Shown: positions 7,093 to 10,310 of the stretch, piece after piece
Layout of the letters: each line of letters starts with the position of its first letter
Position numbering within the stretch: the first letter of the stretch is position 1
Origin: Patescibacteria group bacterium
GTDB lineage: Bacteria; Patescibacteriota; Minisyncoccia; Phycocordibacterales; JAGLOS01
DNA length: 10,310 bases
Direction: 5' to 3'
Assembly: GCA_018814635.1 (NCBI GenBank)
Contig: JAHIYV010000043.1
Location: 1-10,310, forward strand
Program-made: the position numbers and the translations under genes
The notes under the pieces: model-generated
The model's input: only the letters and a program-made list of their open reading frames with translations
Databases searched by the model: none
Told to the model about the DNA's origin: nothing

Positions 7093-7567
7093 CACGAAAT
7101 TGATAAAACAAAAAATAGATTTAATCCAAACTGACTTGGAAAGATTAATTGAATTTAAACAATTTACTTTTGATGAAATGGCGCAGGATTATATTAAATA
7201 TGCGGCCTTAAAAAATTTTTTAATGGAAATTATTGGCAGGAGCATTGATATTAATGAGCACATTATTGCCAAATTAGGCAAAGAGCATAATTTATCCCCA
7301 AAAGATTATAGAGAAACCTTTTTACAGCTAAGCGAGTTAAAAATTTTACCCGCAGAATTTGCCAAAACAATTGCTAATAGTGCTGGTTTTAGAAATGCCA
7401 TTGTGCATGAATATAATAATTTAAATAAAAATATAGTTTATAAAACTGTTGGAGAGGCAATCGAGCAGCACAATGATTATTGCAATTATATTTTAGAATT
7501 TTTAGAACAAAGAAGGACTGAAATTGATCCAGCACCTTCTTTGTATTACAAAGAAGGTGCTGGATAA
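7085..7567 (+). CDS. HEPN-domain toxin RNase (HepT-like, DUF86)
   Basis: Probable toxin of the MNT/HEPN module. HepT-type proteins are dimeric ribonucleases that arrest growth when not modified by their partner. The 160-residue all-helical product contains the R-x4-H-x-Y motif at Arg103, His108 and Tyr110 (RNAIVHEY). Arg and His are catalytic, and the Tyr is the residue adenylylated in characterised pairs. It begins inside the end of the nucleotidyltransferase gene (8-bp overlap). The last 11 codons (DPAPSLYYKEGAG, partly) and the TAA stop are encoded by a 19-bp palindrome at 7527-7565, which appears to have replaced the native end of the gene. The catalytic core lies well before this and looks intact. 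Confidence 0.88.
   Translation: MLNTKLIKQKIDLIQTDLERLIEFKQFTFDEMAQDYIKYAALKNFLMEIIGRSIDINEHIIAKLGKEHNLSPKDYRETFLQLSELKILPAEFAKTIANSAGFRNAIVHEYNNLNKNIVYKTVGEAIEQHNDYCNYILEFLEQRRTEIDPAPSLYYKEGAG
7527..7565. repeat. perfect 19-bp palindrome forming the 3' end of the HEPN gene
   Basis: Seen directly: 7527-7545 and 7547-7565 are exact reverse complements around a single T at 7546. The hexamer AAATTG occurs just before (7521-7526) and just after, with one extra A (7567-7572), consistent with a target duplication. The ends (ATCCAGCACCTTCT and AGAAGGTGCTGGAT) resemble the terminal repeats of the 28-127 element (ACCCAGCCCCTTCT, GAAGGAGCTGGGT). There is no T-tract after it on either strand that would make a classical terminator. 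Confidence 0.75.
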
Positions 7568-7572
7568 AATTG

Positions 7573-7581
7573 TGGTATAAA
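7573..7581 (+). promoter_or_regulatory. extended -10 promoter for dnaJ
   Basis: TGGTATAAA at 7573-7581 is an extended -10 (TGn followed by TATAAA) 14 bp before the dnaJ ATG. It lies just right of the palindrome at 7527-7565, so any original -35 would have been displaced if the palindrome inserted there. A start near 7588 would leave a leader of only a few bases, making dnaJ nearly leaderless. Inferred from sequence alone. Confidence 0.4.
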
Positions 7582-7594
7582 AAGATACTTATAT

Positions 7595-8683
7595 ATGGAA
7601 AAGAAAAAAGATTATTATGAAATTTTAGGTGTTGAGTGCAATGCATCAAAAGATGTTATTAAGAAAAGTTTTCATAAACTTGCGCATAAACATCATCCAG
7701 ATAAAAAAGGAGGTGATGAGGGTAAGTTTAAGGAAATAAACGAAGCTTATTCAGTGCTTTCTGATGAAAAAAAACGCGGAGAATATGATATGTATGGGCA
7801 TACATTTAATAATACTGGTGCAGGTCCGAGTGATGGTGGTTCAGGTGGTTTTTCTGATTTTTGGCAACAAGGACAAGGTGCTCAAGGATTTAATGTTGAT
7901 CTAGGAGACATTTTTAGTGAATTTTTTGGTGGAGGAGGGGGTAGTGGTCGCGCTGTAAAACGAGGACGGGATATTTCAATCGATCTTGAAATATCTTTTT
8001 CCGATGCAGTTTTTGGGACTAGTCGTAATGTTTTGCTTAACAAAGTGAGTGTGTGTCCTATTTGTGAAGGTTCGGGTGCAAAAAAAGGTACAAAAAGGGG
8101 AACTTGTTCAACTTGTAACGGACAAGGAAAATTACACGAAACAAGACAATCCTTTTTTGGCGCTGTTTCAACAGTGCGTGAATGTACTGCTTGTCATGGA
8201 CTTGGTGAAGTTCCAAAAGAGAAATGTGAAAAATGTGGAGGCATGGGTGTTGTAAAAGGTCAATCAGATATCGCAATAAAAATTCCTGCTGGAATTAAAG
8301 ACGGGGAAATGATTCGTATGTCAAAAGCGGGGGAGGCAATCCCACATGGATTAGCAGGTGATTTATACGCTAAAATTTATGTTAAGGCACATTCACATTT
8401 TATAAGAGAGGGAGACAATCTTGTGATGGATTTAGATATTAAACTTACCGATGCGCTTCTCGGAAGTACTTATGAAATTTCTGCGCTTGATGAAACACTC
8501 ATAGAACTTAAGGTTCCAGCAGGAGTTTCAATTGGCGAGATTCTTCGCGTGAAAGGAAAAGGAGTGCCTATTGACGGTAAACGATTTGGTGATTTAATGG
8601 TTAAATTACATATTAAAATGCCATCTAGATTATCATCAAAGACAAAAAAACTTATTGAACAATTACGAGAAGAAGGGGTTTAG
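7595..8683 (+). CDS. dnaJ: chaperone DnaJ (Hsp40)
   Basis: Co-chaperone that delivers substrates to DnaK and stimulates its ATPase. The 362-residue product has a complete class I layout. The J domain (about 5-70) has the essential His34-Pro35-Asp36. The Gly/Phe-rich region runs from about 72 to 118, and four CxxCxGxG zinc repeats follow at 154-161, 171-178, 197-204 and 211-218. The C-terminal substrate-binding domains contain [14 protein letters not shown] and [21 protein letters not shown], and the C-terminal dimerisation tail is short. It starts 27 bp after the HEPN toxin gene rather than after dnaK. A small membrane-protein gene follows after 40 bp. No Shine-Dalgarno sequence precedes the ATG. 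Confidence 0.97.
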   Translation: MEKKKDYYEILGVECNASKDVIKKSFHKLAHKHHPDKKGGDEGKFKEINEAYSVLSDEKKRGEYDMYGHTFNNTGAGPSDGGSGGFSDFWQQGQGAQGFNVDLGDIFSEFFGGGGGSGRAVKRGRDISIDLEISFSDAVFGTSRNVLLNKVSVCPICEGSGAKKGTKRGTCSTCNGQGKLHETRQSFFGAVSTVRECTACHGLGEVPKEKCEKCGGMGVVKGQSDIAIKIPAGIKDGEMIRMSKAGEAIPHGLAGDLYAKIYVKAHSHFIREGDNLVMDLDIKLTDALLGSTYEISALDETLIELKVPAGVSIGEILRVKGKGVPIDGKRFGDLMVKLHIKMPSRLSSKTKKLIEQLREEGV

Positions 8684-8723
8684 GATGGTTTAATGAACAA
8701 GATATTAAAATTAAAAATATAAT

Positions 8724-9251
8724 ATGTCAGGAGATAATTTATTTGGAAACACATTAGGTATAATAACTCATATCTCTTTAGATACTCTTATATTGCTTTT
8801 GGTCTTGATCGCTGTTTTTTTATATGTTTGGCGTGCTGGTAAAAAGAAGACAATCGCTTTGATTTTATCTTTGATTATTTCTTCTATGATTTATCAAGTT
8901 TTTTGTAAAACTTCTTTGTATGGTTTTATTAATGGTGGCGGAATTTTTTGGTTAATACTTCGTTGTTTTGTTTTTATGTTTTTTCTGCTTCTTTTATTTA
9001 TTACACTCAAACATTTTCTTCACGGTGGCTATTCATTACATAAACATAATAAAATATTACAAATCATACTCTTAACTTTTGTTGTTTGGGGGCTTTTGTT
9101 CGTGCTTTTATATCATTTTTTTGGCATTGAATCTTTTTATAATTTTTCATCTTTTGTTGATAGTCTTTTCATTTCCGACACAGCATTATTCGGCTGGTTA
9201 TTTTTCGCTTTTCTAGGAATGATTTTCATCCAGCAACTCCAATCCACTTGA
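8724..9251 (+). CDS. five-helix integral membrane protein, function unknown
   Basis: Not recognised with confidence. The 175-residue product is strongly hydrophobic, with five likely membrane helices at about 20-38, 43-60, 74-95, 112-133 and 153-170. Basic loops (RAGKKK at 37-42, HKHNK at 106-110) suggest the first loop is cytoplasmic. The opening pattern, a short N-terminus, LDTLILLLVLIAVFLYVWRAGKKK and then a second helix of small residues, recalls CvpA-type membrane proteins, but the match is weak. Base composition is T-rich because of Phe and Leu codons. It follows dnaJ by 40 bp and may be co-transcribed. It is the only gene in the window ending in TGA, and a hairpin lies just after the stop. 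Confidence 0.75.
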   Translation: MSGDNLFGNTLGIITHISLDTLILLLVLIAVFLYVWRAGKKKTIALILSLIISSMIYQVFCKTSLYGFINGGGIFWLILRCFVFMFFLLLLFITLKHFLHGGYSLHKHNKILQIILLTFVVWGLLFVLLYHFFGIESFYNFSSFVDSLFISDTALFGWLFFAFLGMIFIQQLQST

Positions 9252-9258
9252 TCATACA

Positions 9259-9279
9259 ATTTACCCAAAATGGGGAAAT
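9259..9279 (+). terminator. possible terminator hairpin after the membrane protein gene
   Basis: Bases 9259-9267 and 9271-9279 form a 9-bp stem with one A-G mismatch and a three-base loop, starting 8 bp after the stop codon. The C/G core is only three pairs and no T-tract follows, so intrinsic termination would be weak. It could equally act as a 3'-end stabiliser. Confidence 0.3.
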
Positions 9280-9285
9280 CATCAT

Positions 9286-9445
9286 TAGACCTGTCCCGTA
9301 ATTAGTTCCTACTACAATTTTCATATTTTGGCATAATTTTTTCTAAATTTACTTACCTATACCTAAGCATAGATAAGAAAATTTATAAAAAATTCTACTT
9401 AAAATCTGAAAATTTCGCTACGAAACTAATTACGGGACAGGTCTA
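9286..9445. mobile_element. 160-bp MITE-like palindromic element
   Basis: Seen directly: 9286-9307 and 9424-9445 are perfect 22-bp inverted repeats, including TA at each outer edge; the inner 20 bp begin GACCTGTCCCG. Beyond them the two 80-bp halves remain partly complementary almost to the centre (about 9365), with scattered mismatches and two single-base gaps, so the whole element folds on itself. There is no coding capacity. A TA at each end would suit an element that duplicates a TA target, as IS630/Tc1-mariner-type elements do, but no transposase gene is present here and the parent family was not identified. Confidence 0.75.
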
Positions 9446-9451
9446 TTTTTT

Positions 9452-9493
9452 AACCACTTGGGGGTACGACCCCCAAGTGAACTCCAAGTGGTT
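9452..9493. repeat. nested hairpin with three copies of one arm
   Basis: An inner hairpin pairs 9455-9465 (CACTTGGGGGT) with 9469-9479 (ACCCCCAAGTG) around ACG. A third related arm at 9484-9493 (CCAAGTGGTT) is perfectly complementary to 9452-9461, so the left arm can pair with either of the two right-hand copies. The same arrangement, with closely related sequence, occurs at 77-111 inside the 28-127 element. The five consecutive C-G pairs make the inner stem by far the most stable in this spacer. Confidence 0.65.
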
Positions 9494-9601
9494 TGAAACC
9501 TTTAGTAATTTTTTCATCTTCTGCACAAAGGTCGTTCCTCAGTAGTTTATAGTAGGTAGTTTAAACCCTATGACCAAAAGACAAATCTTTATTTTTTTAC
9601 T

Positions 9602-9778
9602 ATGATAACTGATATGAAAATCTCTAGACCAAAATTAAAACTAGTAACACTTGATGAATTTATTGATCTTGGCATCAATGAGAAGTTTGCGGAGAAAGAA
9701 ATAATTTTTAAATTATTAGAAGCGAAGTTGGATCCAAAAAAGAAGGATAATCTTCGTAATTTATTTAATCCAAAATAA
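9602..9778 (+). CDS. 58-residue protein of unknown function
   Basis: Not recognised. An ATG at 9602 opens a 58-codon frame ending in TAA at 9776-9778; a second in-frame ATG at 9614 (starting MKISRPK) is an alternative start. The product is soluble, charged and probably mostly helical (VTLDEFIDLGINEKFAEKEIIFKLLEAKL at about 15-43), with a basic, Asn-rich tail ending NLFNPK. There is no signal peptide or membrane segment. Support for its being real is the amino-acid make-up, the same strand as all neighbours, and its position in an otherwise gene-free gap, 71 bp before frr. A 68-codon antisense frame overlaps it but encodes an unconvincing Phe/Ser/Asn-rich product. Confidence 0.5.
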   Translation: MITDMKISRPKLKLVTLDEFIDLGINEKFAEKEIIFKLLEAKLDPKKKDNLRNLFNPK

Positions 9779-9801
9779 AATTCTAAGTATTTCATTTTTT
9801 C

Positions 9802-9810
9802 TGATATACT
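9802..9810 (+). promoter_or_regulatory. extended -10 promoter for frr
   Basis: TGATATACT at 9802-9810 is an extended -10 (TG, one base, TATACT) 39 bp before the frr ATG. No good -35 stands 17 bp upstream, which is tolerated by extended -10 promoters. It lies 24 bp after the stop of the small upstream gene, so frr can be transcribed on its own. Confidence 0.4.
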
Positions 9811-9849
9811 TTAATATCATTTTACAAAGTAGTTATTATAATAATCAAT

Positions 9850-10310
9850 ATGACATATAATTTTTTCAATTTAAACGAAAAACTTGAACAGATAAAAAAA
9901 TGGCTTAGCAAAGAGTTTTCTAGTATTCGGACAAATAGAGCTACGCCAGAGCTTCTGGATACTATAACAATTGATGTTTATGGTTCTAAAAATCCGCTTT
10001 CTCATGTTGCGGGAATTGCCACGGAAGATGCTCGTACTTTACGAATTACTCCATGGGACAAAACACAAATTAAAGAGATTGAGAAAGCAATAACGGTAGC
10101 AAACTTAGGGGTTTCAATTTCTATTGACGATATGGGTCTTCGTGTAATATTTCCTGAGCTTACTACTGAGAGACGAACACTGCTTATTAAAATTGTTAGC
10201 GAGAAAATAGAAAAAGCCAAGGTGTCTGTGAGAGGTGAACGAGAACATGTTTGGAGTGATTTACAAAACCAGTGTCGGGACAGCGTAATCTCTGAAGATG
10301 AAAAATTTGC
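9850..10310 (+). CDS. frr: ribosome recycling factor, 3' end beyond window
   Basis: Ribosome recycling factor, which with EF-G splits post-termination ribosomes into subunits. The window holds 153 complete codons of an expected 180 to 185. The three-helix-bundle domain shows FSSIRTNRATPELLD (about 19-33, matching the family's LRTGRA.P.LLD with Asn in place of the usual Gly). The beta domain follows with VYGSKNPLSHVAGIATEDARTLRITPWDK (about 43-71), IEKAITVANLGVS, and FPELTTERRTLLIKIVSEKIEKAKVSVR (about 101-128). ISEDEKF near the right edge matches the conserved ISEDE segment, so only the final helix is missing. The frame is uninterrupted. The start at 9850 has no Shine-Dalgarno sequence. Confidence 0.95.
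   Translation, partial: MTYNFFNLNEKLEQIKKWLSKEFSSIRTNRATPELLDTITIDVYGSKNPLSHVAGIATEDARTLRITPWDKTQIKEIEKAITVANLGVSISIDDMGLRVIFPELTTERRTLLIKIVSEKIEKAKVSVRGEREHVWSDLQNQCRDSVISEDEKF

Larger units (their letters stand above)
9252..9601. other. 350-bp gene-free stretch rich in palindromes
   Basis: No open frame with coding character was seen on either strand. From left to right it holds a hairpin right after the membrane-protein stop (9259-9279), a 160-bp element with 22-bp terminal inverted repeats (9286-9445), a compact nested hairpin (9452-9493), a 5-bp hairpin GGTTTGAAACC (9490-9500) before a T-rich run, a ten-base copy of the post-dnaK repeat start (9531-9540), and a direct repeat GTAGTTTA at 9542-9549 and 9557-9564. 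The rest is A/T-rich without visible structure. Confidence 0.7.

Noticed and set aside
7527..7565. Palindrome read as an intrinsic terminator for the toxin-antitoxin operon
   Set aside because: The stem is strong but no T-tract follows on the + strand, it overlaps codons, and the flanking AAATTG repeat and similarity to 28-127 fit an inserted element better.
8724..9303. TGA recoding (as glycine) extending the membrane protein past 9251
   Set aside because: No conserved gene contains an in-frame TGA, and the extension would run only into the spacer and palindromic element.
9589..9795. Antisense 68-codon frame opposite the small unknown gene
   Set aside because: It is Phe/Ser/Asn-rich without a plausible fold and is on the opposite strand to every other gene; the + strand frame at 9602-9778 is more protein-like.
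1..10310. CRISPR array, tRNA or rRNA genes
   Set aside because: No regularly spaced direct repeats, tRNA cloverleaf with CCA-type end, or rRNA signature was seen; the repeats here are inverted and irregularly placed.

Overview
The window is AT-rich bacterial chromosome in which every recognisable gene lies on the + strand. It holds a ribosomal-protein/RNA-polymerase-alpha block (rpsK, rpsD, rpoA, rplQ, rplM, rpsI), then a chaperone block (grpE, dnaK, dnaJ) interrupted by a two-gene MNT/HEPN toxin-antitoxin module, a small integral membrane protein, an unknown 58-residue protein, and the 5' part of frr, which runs off the right edge. The trimmed ribosomal proteins (L13 of 117 residues, S4 without the usual N-terminal lead), the compact layout and the lack of Shine-Dalgarno sequences in front of essentially all genes fit a small-genome lineage, most likely Candidate Phyla Radiation / Patescibacteria (Parcubacteria-like). 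That assignment is inference; no rRNA gene is present to confirm it. TGA is used once as a stop and does not interrupt any conserved gene, so the standard bacterial code is assumed.

Region by region: 1-250 is non-coding and carries a 100-bp terminal-inverted-repeat element (28-127) flanked by short direct repeats. 251-1347 holds rpsK and rpsD. 1348-1465 carries a good sigma70-type promoter for rpoA. 1466-3678 is a tight rpoA-rplQ-rplM-rpsI run with gaps of 1 to 21 bp. 3679-3865 is a spacer containing a 24-bp perfect inverted repeat. 3866-6495 is grpE-dnaK. 6496-6657 contains a palindromic dispersed-type repeat and a promoter-like leader. 6658-7567 is the overlapping mntA-like/hepT-like pair, whose last codons are supplied by a 19-bp perfect palindrome. 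7595-9251 is dnaJ and the membrane protein. 9252-9601 is a 350-bp gene-free stretch packed with palindromes, including a 160-bp MITE-like element. 9602-9778 is the unknown small gene, and 9850-10310 is frr.

The conserved genes serve transcription, translation and protein folding: alpha subunit and ribosomal proteins, the DnaK/GrpE/DnaJ cycle, and ribosome recycling. The unusual content is what has accumulated between them: a toxin-antitoxin module wedged between dnaK and dnaJ, and at least six inverted-repeat elements restricted to spacers or gene ends. Two of these share terminal sequence, two share a hairpin core, and one (28-127) links both groups. This points to a small family of non-autonomous palindromic elements in this genome.
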